Assembly: GCF_008710095.1 (NCBI RefSeq)
Contig: NZ_VYKJ01000009.1
Coordinates: forward strand, 156,869 to 220,868
Length of the DNA: 64,000 nucleotides
Origin: Affinibrenneria salicis
GTDB taxonomy: Bacteria > Pseudomonadota > Gammaproteobacteria > Enterobacterales > Enterobacteriaceae
Reading direction: 5' to 3'
Numbering within the stretch: position 1 is the stretch's first letter; each line of letters starts with the position of its first letter. The notes beneath the pieces are model-generated. The model saw only the letters and a list, made by a program, of their open reading frames with translations. It ran no database searches and was not told where the DNA came from. Below are positions 1-9,197 of the stretch, in pieces. The position numbers and the translations under genes were made by a program.

Positions 1-459
1 GATAAGTCGCTGACCTGCGGCGACGATAAATGGCTGAGCGGGCAAACTCGTCTCTCGCTGACCGTCAACGGCAAACTGCAGCCCACCGACGTCGCCTTTA
101 TTCAGGGATATCCGATGGCGGGGCTGAGCGTGGAGCAAGCGGAAAATATCCACGTGATGGAAGCCAACAATCAACGCCTGATTCTGCAGGAGAAAAACCT
201 GCCGCAAAGCTGGCTGGTGCTGCCGTACCGCAAGGCTCAGCACGCCTGGGTCTATGACTCGACGCTGGTGGTGCAGATTGACAAAGAACAGGCCCGGAAC
301 GCCAACGTCCTGAAACAGCGTCTGGACGCCGTCCGTCAGGCCTGGACGCCGCATCTCAGCCGTAAGGCCATCGCCAATATTCTGCTGGTCGAGAACTTTT
401 ATCCCGAACTCCAGGATCCGGCTATCGGCGTATACCGGGAAATCCATGCGCCGCGTTAG
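1..459 (+). CDS. unidentified T6SS-cluster protein, C-terminal 152 residues
   Basis: The reading frame is open from the first base and stops at TAG 457-459, so the gene begins outside the window. The visible 152 residues are soluble-looking, with an N-terminal stretch containing one Cys and beta-like segments, then an Arg/Lys-rich helix-like tail ending in YREIHAPR. I see no signal peptide, membrane segment or motif that I recognise. It lies 63 bases upstream of tagJ on the same strand, so it is probably part of the T6SS operon. It could be a tag (accessory) gene; I cannot name it. Confidence 0.6.
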   Translation, partial: DKSLTCGDDKWLSGQTRLSLTVNGKLQPTDVAFIQGYPMAGLSVEQAENIHVMEANNQRLILQEKNLPQSWLVLPYRKAQHAWVYDSTLVVQIDKEQARNANVLKQRLDAVRQAWTPHLSRKAIANILLVENFYPELQDPAIGVYREIHAPR

Positions 460-522
460 TTGAGCCAGCTGAATTTTCGCCGTTCCGGCCAGAACCGGAG
501 CGCAACGATATAAGGACATGTT

Positions 523-1359
523 ATGCACTTACTTTCCGAACGGGTTGCCGGCCAATCGATAGCGCAGGCGATCAGCCAGTTGGAAAACGATATCAGAGCC
601 CGTCCGGCCGATGCGGATCTGCGCGCCGCGTTGACGCAGTTGCTGTGCCTGGCGGGTAACTGGACGCGCGCCCGGGCGCAGTTAAAATCCTGGCTGGCGC
701 TTAAACCAATCGCCGGCCCCACCGTCACTCTGCTGGATCAGGCGATCGCCGGTGAAATCGAGCGCCAGCAGGTGTTTGCCGGCCAGTCTCGGCCGCAGAT
801 ACTCAATCACGGCCGCGACTGGGTCAACAAAATGGTGGATGCGCTGCAGGCGGAGACGCGCGGAGAAAACGATTTCGCCGCGCAGCTGCGGGCTCAGGCG
901 CTGGACGAATGTCCGCTGAATCCGGGCCGGCTCACGCTGTCCGCCGGCGGAGAAAATACGGACGAAGAACAGCATACGTTCGACTGGCTGGCCGACGGCG
1001 ACAGCCGGCTCGGTCCGATCTGCGAACTGGCCATCAACGGGGTTTACTACTGGGTGCCGTTTGGCGCCATCGCGGAAATCAATTTTCTGCCGCCGGGCAG
1101 CGCCGGCGATCTGGTCTGGCGCCATTCGCGCGTCAGCCTGATCGACGGCCAGGAGCAGGTCTGCCAGATCCCGGTCCGTTATCCCTTTGGCCTGCAGGCG
1201 GGCAATGACGAACTGCTGGCCCGGACCACCGTCTGGTCGCAACCAACGGAAGATCGCTTTATCGGCCACGGGCAAAAGACCTGGCTCAACGATCAGAACG
1301 ATTACCCGTTACTGTCGCTGGTCGCCCTCAGTTTTAGCCAGAATGTGAGCGCCGCATGA
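523..1359 (+). CDS. tagJ: T6SS accessory protein TagJ (ImpE family)
   Basis: 278 residues, the usual ImpE/TagJ length. The start ATG is preceded by AAGGA at 512-516. The N-terminal ~110 residues are helical and TPR-like (IAQAISQLENDIRARPADAD, LTQLLCLAGNWTRARAQLKSW), and the C-terminal half carries the ImpE-type beta domain (FDWLADGDSRLGPICE, YYWVPF). TagJ of other T6SSs binds the sheath subunit TssB and is thought to modulate ClpV-driven sheath recycling in the cytoplasm. It overlaps tssE by four bases (ATGA), consistent with translational coupling. Identification is from motif recall and cluster position. Confidence 0.85.
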   Translation: MHLLSERVAGQSIAQAISQLENDIRARPADADLRAALTQLLCLAGNWTRARAQLKSWLALKPIAGPTVTLLDQAIAGEIERQQVFAGQSRPQILNHGRDWVNKMVDALQAETRGENDFAAQLRAQALDECPLNPGRLTLSAGGENTDEEQHTFDWLADGDSRLGPICELAINGVYYWVPFGAIAEINFLPPGSAGDLVWRHSRVSLIDGQEQVCQIPVRYPFGLQAGNDELLARTTVWSQPTEDRFIGHGQKTWLNDQNDYPLLSLVALSFSQNVSAA

Positions 1360-1931
1360 GTCAGTCATCCCGGTATTCAGATCGCGACGCGTCGTACAGC
1401 CAGCACGGTTTCCACCAACGCGATAACAAAGACTCGCTGACGCCGCGCGATAAAATGCTGCCCACGCTGCTCGACCGGCTGACCGACAACGCGCCGGATC
1501 AGCAAAAAGATGCGGCCGGCAGCCGCCTTATTTCGCATAAGGCGCTGCGCCGCACCGTACTGCGCGATCTACAGTGGCTATTTAACTGCATCAACAGTGA
1601 GGCGATTCAGGATCTGAGCGCTTATCCTCAGGTCAGGAAATCCACCTACAACTTTGGCGTAGCGCCGCTGGCCGGGAAACGAATGTCCGATATTGAATGG
1701 AACGATATTCAGCGGAAATTAACCGATGCCATTTTGTCTTTCGAACCGCGCATCATCCCACAGGGGTTACAGGTACGCTGTATCTCAGATACCCATTCGC
1801 TCGACTTACACAACGTCCTGTCTATCGAAATTAAAGGGCGCCTGTGGTGTGTTCCCTATCCGCTGGAGTTTCTGTTTCGTAGCGACGTGGATCTGGAAAA
1901 CGGCCATTTTGAACTGAAAGATATGGACTAA
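1356..1931 (+). CDS. tssE: T6SS baseplate subunit TssE (gp25-like)
   Basis: 191 residues. The first ~55 residues are a polar, low-complexity leader (SDRDASYSQHGFHQRDNK), followed by the gp25/lysozyme-like fold of TssE: LLDRLTDN, LRRTVLRDLQWLFNC, a YNFG motif (S-TYNFG) and an EI-G-LW segment near the C-terminus. TssE is the wedge protein of the T6SS baseplate, homologous to phage T4 gp25. It starts inside the tagJ stop codon (ATGA) and is followed by tssF after 2 bases, giving a tightly coupled tagJ-tssE-tssF-tssG block. Confidence 0.93.
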   Translation: MSQSSRYSDRDASYSQHGFHQRDNKDSLTPRDKMLPTLLDRLTDNAPDQQKDAAGSRLISHKALRRTVLRDLQWLFNCINSEAIQDLSAYPQVRKSTYNFGVAPLAGKRMSDIEWNDIQRKLTDAILSFEPRIIPQGLQVRCISDTHSLDLHNVLSIEIKGRLWCVPYPLEFLFRSDVDLENGHFELKDMD

Positions 1932-1933
1932 CG

Positions 1934-3817
1934 ATGGACAGCAAATTACTCGATTACTATAACCGTGAGCTGGCCTACCTGCGGGAAATGGGGGCCGAAT
2001 TCGCCGAACGCTACCCTAAAGTGGCCGGCCGGCTCAACATGCGGGGTATTGAGGTCGCCGATCCCTACATCGAGCGGCTGATGGAGGGGTTCGCCTTCCT
2101 GACCTCCCGCATTCAGCTCAAAATGGACGCCGAATTCCCGCGTTTTTCCCAGCGTTTGCTGGAGATGATCGCGCCCAACTATCTGGCGCCGACGCCGTCG
2201 ATGGCCATCGCCGAACTGACGCCCGACAGCGCCAAGGGCGATTTGAGCAATGGCTTTCTCGTTCCGCGCGGCACCATGATGGAAAGCCAGACGCTGAAAA
2301 AAAACGGCGTCACCTGTAGCTACACCACCGCGCACGACGTCACGCTCCACCCTGTCACCATCAAACAGGTGGAGTTGAGCGGCATTCCGGCCGACCTGCC
2401 GCTCTCGCAGCTCGGCTTCAGCCAGCAGGGGATCCAGAGCGCGTTGCGTATCCGACTGGAGTGCTACGACAGCGTTTATCTCGATCATCTTAATATCAAC
2501 CAGCTGATATTTTTCCTCAGCGGCCCGGATATTCAGGCACAGTCGCTGCTGGAACTGATCATGCAGCATAACGTGGGCATTGTTTGCCAGGTGCCGGGAG
2601 AGTCCGGAGAACCGCCGCGCTACCTGACGCTGCCGGAAGAAAATCTGAAGCACGAAGGCTTTGACAGCGAACAGGCGCTGTTGCCCGGCGATCTGCGCAA
2701 CTTCGACGGCTATCGGCTGCTGCAGGAATATTTCGCCTTCCCCGCCCGTCTGCAATTTTTCAGCATAAGCGGTATGCGCTCGCTGCTGAAACAGACTCAG
2801 AATCAGCGGGTTTTCGACATCATTATTCTGCTCGACCACAGCAACGCCAAACTGGAACAGGTGGTGGACAAGAGTCATCTGGCTCTGCACTGTACGCCGG
2901 TAATCAACCTGTTTCCCAAAAACGCCGAGCGGTTGAAGATACATGAAGGCGTCAACGAATATCACCTGGTGGTGGATAATATCCGTCCGCTGGATTATGA
3001 GATTTTCTCGGTACAAAAACTGTATGCGACCGACAGCGACCGCCAGCATGAACAGCTGTTTCGTCCGTTCTGGAGCACCTTCGGCCAGGACAACGGTAAT
3101 TACGGCGCCTACTTCTCGCTGCGCCGCGAACAGCGCGTGTTGTCGGAAAGCACCCGTCGCTACGGCACGCGCACCGGCTATATCGGCTCGGAGGTCTTTC
3201 TGTCGCTGGTCGATGAGCAACACGCTCCGTGGCGATCCGACCTTAAGTATCTGTCGGCTCAGGTCATGTGCACCAGCCGCGATCTGCCCCTGCTGCTGAT
3301 TCAGCAAAACCAGGGCGCGTTCGCCATGCCGGACTCGGTGCCGATTCGTCAGGTCTCACTGCGCAAAGGCCCGACCCCGCCGCGTCCGCCGCTGGCGGAA
3401 GGCGCGGCGGTCTGGCGTCTTATCAGCCACCTGCAAATGAACTACCTGAGCCTGATGGATGGCGAGCCCCAGCAGGGCGCATCGGCGCTGCGTCAGTTAC
3501 TCGGCCTGTATGCCAATATGGCCGAACCTGCCATCGCTCGTCAGATTGAGGGCATCCGCCACTGCACGCTGAAACCAGTGTATCGGCGCATACCCGAGCC
3601 AGGCCCCATCGTCTTCGGCCGCGGCGTGGGGATTGAACTGGAAGTGGATGAACAGCCCTTTTCCGGCTCCAGCCCGTGGCTGCTGGGCAGCGTGCTGGAA
3701 CGACTGTTCTCGCGTCTGGTGGCGATCAATATCTTCACGGAGATGAGTCTGAGCAGTCAGCAACGCGGCGAAATCGGCTTCTGGCCGGCGCGCATGGGCA
3801 AAAAGGCGTTGATATGA
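1934..3817 (+). CDS. tssF: T6SS baseplate subunit TssF (VasA/ImpG)
   Basis: 627 residues, typical for TssF. The N-terminus, LLDYYNRELAYLREMGAEFA, is the family signature, followed by FAERYPKVAGRL and DPYIERLMEGFAFL. TssF pairs with TssG and TssE (two TssF per TssG) to form the baseplate wedge that recruits VgrG and docks on the TssJLM membrane complex. The start ATG follows the tssE stop by two bases, and the TGA stop overlaps the ATG of tssG. The frame is complete with no interruptions. Confidence 0.95.
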   Translation: MDSKLLDYYNRELAYLREMGAEFAERYPKVAGRLNMRGIEVADPYIERLMEGFAFLTSRIQLKMDAEFPRFSQRLLEMIAPNYLAPTPSMAIAELTPDSAKGDLSNGFLVPRGTMMESQTLKKNGVTCSYTTAHDVTLHPVTIKQVELSGIPADLPLSQLGFSQQGIQSALRIRLECYDSVYLDHLNINQLIFFLSGPDIQAQSLLELIMQHNVGIVCQVPGESGEPPRYLTLPEENLKHEGFDSEQALLPGDLRNFDGYRLLQEYFAFPARLQFFSISGMRSLLKQTQNQRVFDIIILLDHSNAKLEQVVDKSHLALHCTPVINLFPKNAERLKIHEGVNEYHLVVDNIRPLDYEIFSVQKLYATDSDRQHEQLFRPFWSTFGQDNGNYGAYFSLRREQRVLSESTRRYGTRTGYIGSEVFLSLVDEQHAPWRSDLKYLSAQVMCTSRDLPLLLIQQNQGAFAMPDSVPIRQVSLRKGPTPPRPPLAEGAAVWRLISHLQMNYLSLMDGEPQQGASALRQLLGLYANMAEPAIARQIEGIRHCTLKPVYRRIPEPGPIVFGRGVGIELEVDEQPFSGSSPWLLGSVLERLFSRLVAINIFTEMSLSSQQRGEIGFWPARMGKKALI

Positions 3818-4857
3818 GCAAGAACGCCTCAACGTTAACGATCGCCAGCGCACGCCGGTTACCGGATGATTTCTGGCCCAAACGGATGCAGGCGCCGTAC
3901 CGCTATGATCTGTTCCAGTTGCTGCGCTGGATCGACGCTCAGGGCGGCGAAAGCTATCCGCTGGGGCGCGGCCAGTTGCCGCGTCACGAACCGGTGAGGC
4001 TGGGGCAGGAACCCTCCCTGTCGTTCGCGCCCTCCACGCTGGCGAAAATTACGCCGCGCGCCGGGAAAAATATTCATGATGTGAGTATCTACAGCTTCGG
4101 ACTGTTTGGGCCTAACGGCCCGCTGCCCCTGCACATCACCGAATATGCGCGCGAGCGGATCTATCACCATCAGGATCCGACGCTAACCGCCTTTGCCGAT
4201 ATGTTCCACCACCGGCTGACGCTGCTGTTTTACCGCGCGTGGGCCGATGCGCAGCCGACGGTTTCGCAGGATCGGCCTGACGATCATCGTTTCGAACATT
4301 ATCTGGCCAGTTTGATCGGCATGGGGCAACCGGCGCAGAAAAACGCGGACAGCGTCAATGAACACGCCCGTTATGCGCTATCCGGGCATCTGACCCGCCA
4401 CGGTCACGACGTGGAAGGGCTGGAAAAGATCCTGCGTTACTATTTCAATGTACCGGTACGCCTTATCGAGAACGTGCCGCACTGGCTGAATATCGACACC
4501 CGCCAGCAGGCGCAGCTGCGGGCCGGCAAACGCGCGCCTCGACTGGGGCAGGATGCCTTTCTCGGCGTCGCCACGCGCGACGTACAGCATAAATTCATCA
4601 TTGAGATGGGGCCGCTCACCCGCGCCGAATACGAAAAACTGCTGCCCGGAACGCCTTTATCCATCCAGCTACGCGACTGGGTAAGGCAATATCTGGGTAT
4701 TGAATATGTCTGGGAAGTAAAACTGGTGCTGCGCGCCGACGAGGTCGCCAGTACGCGGCTACAGGGCGCGCAGCGGCTCGGCCTGTCCAGTTGGCTGGGC
4801 CGGCAACCGCAGGTCTGCGAGCGAGGCGATCTGGTCTACGCGCCGGAACACTTGTAA
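3814..4857 (+). CDS. tssG: T6SS baseplate subunit TssG (VasB/ImpH)
   Basis: 347 residues from the ATG that overlaps the tssF stop (ATGA at 3814-3817). The same frame stays open upstream, but that part is a shadow of tssF. Family features seen: an N-terminal YRYDLFQLLRWID, RLGQEPSLSFAPS, FGLFGPNGPLPLHITEYARER, and the FYRAWADAQP segment, all characteristic of TssG. The protein joins TssF and TssE in the cytoplasmic baseplate. An 88-base gap with an imperfect GC-rich inverted repeat (CGCTGGCCATCCGCCGGCCAGCG at about 4881-4903) separates it from tssH. Confidence 0.93.
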   Translation: MSKNASTLTIASARRLPDDFWPKRMQAPYRYDLFQLLRWIDAQGGESYPLGRGQLPRHEPVRLGQEPSLSFAPSTLAKITPRAGKNIHDVSIYSFGLFGPNGPLPLHITEYARERIYHHQDPTLTAFADMFHHRLTLLFYRAWADAQPTVSQDRPDDHRFEHYLASLIGMGQPAQKNADSVNEHARYALSGHLTRHGHDVEGLEKILRYYFNVPVRLIENVPHWLNIDTRQQAQLRAGKRAPRLGQDAFLGVATRDVQHKFIIEMGPLTRAEYEKLLPGTPLSIQLRDWVRQYLGIEYVWEVKLVLRADEVASTRLQGAQRLGLSSWLGRQPQVCERGDLVYAPEHL

Positions 4858-4945
4858 ACAACATAAAGAACGAAGCCTTCGCGCTGGCCATCCGCCGGCC
4901 AGCGTTATTTATCTGTGGATGAATCAATCATCGTAAAGGGAAACT

Positions 4946-7585
4946 ATGTCAGAAATCAGTCGAGCCGTGTTATTCGGCAAATTGGATGGCCTGTTGTTCA
5001 GCGCGCTGGAAGGTGCTACCGCATTCTGCAAACTCCGCGGCAATCCTTACGTTGAACTGGTTCACTGGCTGCATCAGTTAATGCAGCAGCAGAATGGCGA
5101 TCTACAGCATATCATCCGCCGCTTTTCACTGGACGAGCCGCAGCTGGCGACGGATATCGTCGCCGCGCTGGATCGTCTGCCGCGCGGCGCCAGCTCGATC
5201 TCCGATCTCTCTGAACATATTGATACCGCGGTGGAGCGCGCCTGGGTCTACAGCTCGCTGACCTACAACGCCGCCCGTATCCGCGGCGGCCATCTGATGC
5301 TGGGTCTGCTGAAAAATTACGCGCTGCGTCAGAGCCTGCTCGCCATCTCCCCGCAGTTTTCCCGTCTGAATGCGGATACGCTGATGGATAATTTCGCCGA
5401 TATGCTGGACGGCAGCGAAGAGTCGCAGGACGCCGCACCGGCGGCAGCGCCGGCGGAAGGCGCCATACCGGGCAACGCGAAAGGCGGTACGCTACAGCAA
5501 TATGCGCAGGATCTCACCGCGCGGGCGCGGGAAGGCAAACTCGACCCGATTGTCGGGCGCGATGATGAAATCCGCCAAATGATCGATATCCTGATGCGTC
5601 GTCGGCAGAACAACCCGCTGCTGACCGGCGAAGCCGGCGTGGGCAAAACCGCGGTGGTTGAAGGCCTGGCCCAGCGCATCGCCTCCGGCGACGTTCCGCC
5701 GCCGCTGCGCGGCGTACAGCTCTGGTTGCTGGATATCGGCATGCTGCAGGCCGGCGCCGGCATGAAGGGCGAGTTTGAAGCGCGTCTGCGTAGCCTGATC
5801 GACGAAGTCCAGTCCAGCCTGACGCCTATCGTCCTGTTTATCGATGAGATCCATACGTTGATCGGCGCCGGCGGCCAGGCGGGCACCGGCGACGCGGCCA
5901 ACCTGCTGAAACCGGCGCTGGCTCGCGGCCAACTGCGCACCATCGGCGCCACCACCTGGGCCGAATATAAAAAATACATTGAAAAAGATCCGGCGCTGAC
6001 CCGCCGCTTCCAGGTGGTCCAGGTGCAGGAGCCGGACGAAGCGCGCGCGTTATTGATGCTGCGCAGCGTCGTCAGCCCTCTGGAACAGCACCATCATATC
6101 CTGCTGCTGGACGAAGCCGTCGACGCGGCGGTGCGTCTTTCACATCGCTATATCCCCGCCCGGCAACTGCCGGATAAGGCCGTGGCGCTGCTGGACACCG
6201 CCTGCGCCCGCGTAGCGGTCAGCCAGCACGCCGAGCCGGCGCAACTGGAAAACTGTCGTCACAGCATGGCCGCGCTGGAAGTCGAACTGGACATCGCGCG
6301 GCGTGAAGAGAAAGTCGGTCTGTGCGGCCCGCAGAGAGCCGAACAGATCCGGCTGGCGCTGAGTGAAAAAGAGCAGGAAAAGGCGACGCTGGAGCAGCGC
6401 TGGCAGGAAGAGAAAACGTTAATTAATCAAATTATCGCGCTGCGCGCCCAACTGCATCGCGGCGATACGGACGACACGGACGGCGTGGACAAGGCGGATG
6501 CCCAGCGTCAGGAACTGGCCGAACTGCAGTTGCGTCTTCAGACGCTGCAGGGCGAGTCGCCGCTGATTTTCGCCGCCGTCGATGCCAATATCGTGGCGAC
6601 CGTGGTCTCCGACTGGACCGGCATCCCGCTGGGTAAAATGGTTAAAAATGAAATTGATGCGGTGCTAAAGCTGGCCGACACGCTGAACCAGCGCGTTATC
6701 GGTCAACAACATGGTCTGGAGCTGATAGCTCGCCGGGTGCAAACCTCGCGCGCCAGACTGGACGACCCGAACAAGCCGGTGGGTGTATTTATGCTCTGCG
6801 GCCCGTCCGGCGTGGGGAAAACCGAAACGGCGCTGGCGCTGGCGGAAACGCTGTACGGCGGCGAACAGAATATCATCACCATCAATATGAGCGAATTTCA
6901 GGAAGCGCATACCGTTTCGACGCTTAAAGGCGCGCCTCCGGGCTATGTCGGGTACGGCGAAGGCGGCGTGCTGACGGAAGCGGTACGCCGTCGTCCGTAC
7001 AGCGTGGTGCTGCTCGATGAGATCGAAAAGGCGCACCCCGACGTGCATGAAATCTTCTTCCAGGTGTTCGACAAAGGCTGGATGGAAGACGGCGAAGGGC
7101 GGCATATCGATTTCCGCAATACGATAATCATTCTGACTTCCAACGTCGGCACCAACATTGTCGCCGGTCTGTGTTCGGATCCGGAACTGCTGCCCGAACC
7201 GGAAGCGCTGACTCAGGCGCTGCGCCAGCCGCTGCTGGAGGTCTTTCCGCCGGCGCTGCTGGGCCGCCTGCTGGTCATTCCTTATTACCCGCTGAGCGAT
7301 AGCGTCCTGCAGCAGATCGTCCGGCTGCAGCTGAACCGCATTGAGCAGCGGCTCAACAAGAACCACGGCATCGCCACCCTGATCGGGGATGAGGTGATTG
7401 AACAGATCGTTAAGCGTTGTACCGAAGTAGAATCCGGAGGACGAATGGTGGACGCCATTCTGACCAATACGCTTCTTCCTCAAATAAGTCAGAAAATTCT
7501 TGCTGCCAGCGCCCGGGATGAAAAATATCATCAATTGCGGATTTCGCTGGAGCAGGGGGAATTCCACTACCAGTTTGAAGCCTGA
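4946..7585 (+). CDS. tssH: T6SS sheath-disassembly ATPase TssH (ClpV)
   Basis: 879 residues, a Clp/Hsp100 AAA+ protein of the ClpV type. An N-terminal Clp_N-like domain (about 1-160) should bind the contracted TssB/TssC sheath. Two AAA modules follow: the first Walker A is GEAGVGKT (229-235) with Walker [16 protein letters not shown], the second Walker A is GPSGVGKT (619-626) with [15 protein letters not shown] helical middle domain lies between them. ClpV hydrolyses ATP to pull contracted sheath apart for reuse. The N-terminus [20 protein letters not shown] distinguishes it from the housekeeping ClpB. Confidence 0.96.
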   Translation: MSEISRAVLFGKLDGLLFSALEGATAFCKLRGNPYVELVHWLHQLMQQQNGDLQHIIRRFSLDEPQLATDIVAALDRLPRGASSISDLSEHIDTAVERAWVYSSLTYNAARIRGGHLMLGLLKNYALRQSLLAISPQFSRLNADTLMDNFADMLDGSEESQDAAPAAAPAEGAIPGNAKGGTLQQYAQDLTARAREGKLDPIVGRDDEIRQMIDILMRRRQNNPLLTGEAGVGKTAVVEGLAQRIASGDVPPPLRGVQLWLLDIGMLQAGAGMKGEFEARLRSLIDEVQSSLTPIVLFIDEIHTLIGAGGQAGTGDAANLLKPALARGQLRTIGATTWAEYKKYIEKDPALTRRFQVVQVQEPDEARALLMLRSVVSPLEQHHHILLLDEAVDAAVRLSHRYIPARQLPDKAVALLDTACARVAVSQHAEPAQLENCRHSMAALEVELDIARREEKVGLCGPQRAEQIRLALSEKEQEKATLEQRWQEEKTLINQIIALRAQLHRGDTDDTDGVDKADAQRQELAELQLRLQTLQGESPLIFAAVDANIVATVVSDWTGIPLGKMVKNEIDAVLKLADTLNQRVIGQQHGLELIARRVQTSRARLDDPNKPVGVFMLCGPSGVGKTETALALAETLYGGEQNIITINMSEFQEAHTVSTLKGAPPGYVGYGEGGVLTEAVRRRPYSVVLLDEIEKAHPDVHEIFFQVFDKGWMEDGEGRHIDFRNTIIILTSNVGTNIVAGLCSDPELLPEPEALTQALRQPLLEVFPPALLGRLLVIPYYPLSDSVLQQIVRLQLNRIEQRLNKNHGIATLIGDEVIEQIVKRCTEVESGGRMVDAILTNTLLPQISQKILAASARDEKYHQLRISLEQGEFHYQFEA

Positions 7586-7611
7586 AGCCACTTTACCAGA
7601 GAGTTATCATC

Positions 7612-9117
7612 ATGCCGGAAATTGACAATAAGAATCCTAATGCGCTCCCTATCGGCTACCGATTCAATGAATTTGAGATTCAGGAAGTCATCGGCGGCGG
7701 TGGCTTCGGCATTGTATACCGCGCCTGGGATCATCAGTTGCAAAGAACCATCGCGATCAAGGAATACATGCCGTCGTCGCTGGCCGTGCGTAATGAGGAC
7801 TATACGCTAGGCCTGCGCGGAGAGCGTTTCAGCAAAACCTTCCAGGCCGGTCTAAACAGTTTCATTAAAGAGGCCCGTCTGTTGGCCCGCTTCAACCACC
7901 CCAGCCTGCTGCACGTTATCCGCTTTTGGGTGCAGAACGATACGGCCTATATGGGAACTCAGTTTTATAGCGGCACCACGCTGAAGAACCTGTATCAGCA
8001 GCAGCCGGAGATCATTAACGAAGAGTGGATACGCCGCCTCTTGCCGCCGCTGTTCGGCGCCATCAATACCATTCACCGGGAAGGCTATCTGCATCGGGAT
8101 ATCTCCCTGGACAACATCCAGATTCAGGAGAACTTTCTGCCGGTGCTGCTGGACTTTGGCTCCGCGCGCAAGGAAATCAGCAACCTCTCCGACGAAACCG
8201 AGACCATGCTGAAACCCGGTTTTGCGCCGATCGAACAGTACACAGAAAACAATGACGGCGATCAGGGTCCCTGGACCGATATCTATGCGCTGGGCGCCGT
8301 CCTCCACACGCTGATCGTCGGGTCGCCGCCGCCGGTCAGCGTGGTGCGCAGCATCGAAGACGTGTATCAGCCGCTGGCCGAACGACGCCCGCCCGGCTAT
8401 TCCCTGCCGCTGTTGACCGCGATCGACAAGGCGCTCTCTCTGCGGCCGGAAGATCGTCCGCAGGTAATTGACGAATTCGCGCAACTGCTGGAGTTGTCCG
8501 TTTCCGAAGTGAACGATATTGTGGGCGCATCCAGCCGGATGCCTGGCACCATGCTGGTGGCGGTTGGTCAGGCGGAAAAAGTCAGCGAGACGGAGCAGAA
8601 AAAACAGCGTCTGCTGGGGTGGCTAAAACCGCTGGGCATCGGCGCCGGTATGGCGCTGGCCGCCTTCGTCGGCGTAATGGTCGGGCTCAGTCAGGGTAAA
8701 GACGACACGGATGACGGCAGTCTGGCGCTGGCCAATAACGCGCCGGCGGCGCAGCCCCAGCCAATGCCACGCGCGCCTGCGGCACGGCCCGCAAACGATG
8801 CGCCGGCGCCGGCTCAGACTGCCGCCGACGACGCACTTGCGTCTACCCAGCCGCCGGCGCAGGAGCAACCCGCGGCCGAACCCGAGCCGGTCGCGCCGCC
8901 GCCGCTGATTGCGCGAGTCTATTTTAAACTGTCTCCCGGCGACAGCGTACTGCTGAACGACGACAGCCAGGCCATCACCCCGGACGGCAATGGTTTCGTC
9001 GTGATGCAATTGCCCGCCGGTCAGCACCAGCTCACCATCCAGAGTCAAAATAAACGCCGTCAGCAGTCGCTGATCATCGATAAGCCGGGCACCTGGCTTA
9101 TCAATCCTGCAGGTTAA
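7612..9117 (+). CDS. T6SS-associated membrane Ser/Thr protein kinase (PpkA/TagE-like)
   Basis: 501 residues. A eukaryotic-type kinase domain spans about 15-275: glycine loop IGGGGFGIVYRA, catalytic Lys in AIKEYMP, HRDISLDN with Asp163, and LLDFGSAR as the Mg-binding DFG. A Glu/Lys-rich linker precedes one membrane segment at about 341-362 (GIGAGMALAAFVGVMVGLS), then a Pro/Ala-rich periplasmic stretch and a small beta domain at the C-terminus. In Pseudomonas, PpkA phosphorylates Fha to activate a T6SS by the threonine phosphorylation pathway, with the PppA phosphatase opposing it. Neither Fha nor PppA is visible here; they may lie upstream of the window. Confidence 0.85.
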   Translation: MPEIDNKNPNALPIGYRFNEFEIQEVIGGGGFGIVYRAWDHQLQRTIAIKEYMPSSLAVRNEDYTLGLRGERFSKTFQAGLNSFIKEARLLARFNHPSLLHVIRFWVQNDTAYMGTQFYSGTTLKNLYQQQPEIINEEWIRRLLPPLFGAINTIHREGYLHRDISLDNIQIQENFLPVLLDFGSARKEISNLSDETETMLKPGFAPIEQYTENNDGDQGPWTDIYALGAVLHTLIVGSPPPVSVVRSIEDVYQPLAERRPPGYSLPLLTAIDKALSLRPEDRPQVIDEFAQLLELSVSEVNDIVGASSRMPGTMLVAVGQAEKVSETEQKKQRLLGWLKPLGIGAGMALAAFVGVMVGLSQGKDDTDDGSLALANNAPAAQPQPMPRAPAARPANDAPAPAQTAADDALASTQPPAQEQPAAEPEPVAPPPLIARVYFKLSPGDSVLLNDDSQAITPDGNGFVVMQLPAGQHQLTIQSQNKRRQQSLIIDKPGTWLINPAG

Positions 9118-9132
9118 CCAGAATGATGCCGT

Positions 9133-9162
9133 CCCGCAGAGCTGATTAATCAGCTCTGCGGG
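9133..9162 (+). terminator. perfect 30-bp palindrome after the kinase gene
   Basis: Fifteen bases starting CCCGCAGAGCTG are followed by their exact reverse complement, centred on TTAA. The sequence downstream is only moderately T-rich (AGTTCCTTATTCTCTT). It lies between the kinase gene and vgrG and could be a weak terminator or an RNA-stabilising hairpin that separates vgrG expression from the structural operon. Confidence 0.5.
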
Positions 9163-9197
9163 GAGTTCCTTATTCTCTTATTTGTCGGATAAACGCT

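Noticed and set aside
1946..3307. Long frame on - opposite tssF (453 codons), and similar frames opposite clpV, vgrG, metK, purA and mutL
   Set aside because: Antisense shadows of GC-rich genes with strong codon bias; the sense frames carry recognisable protein families.
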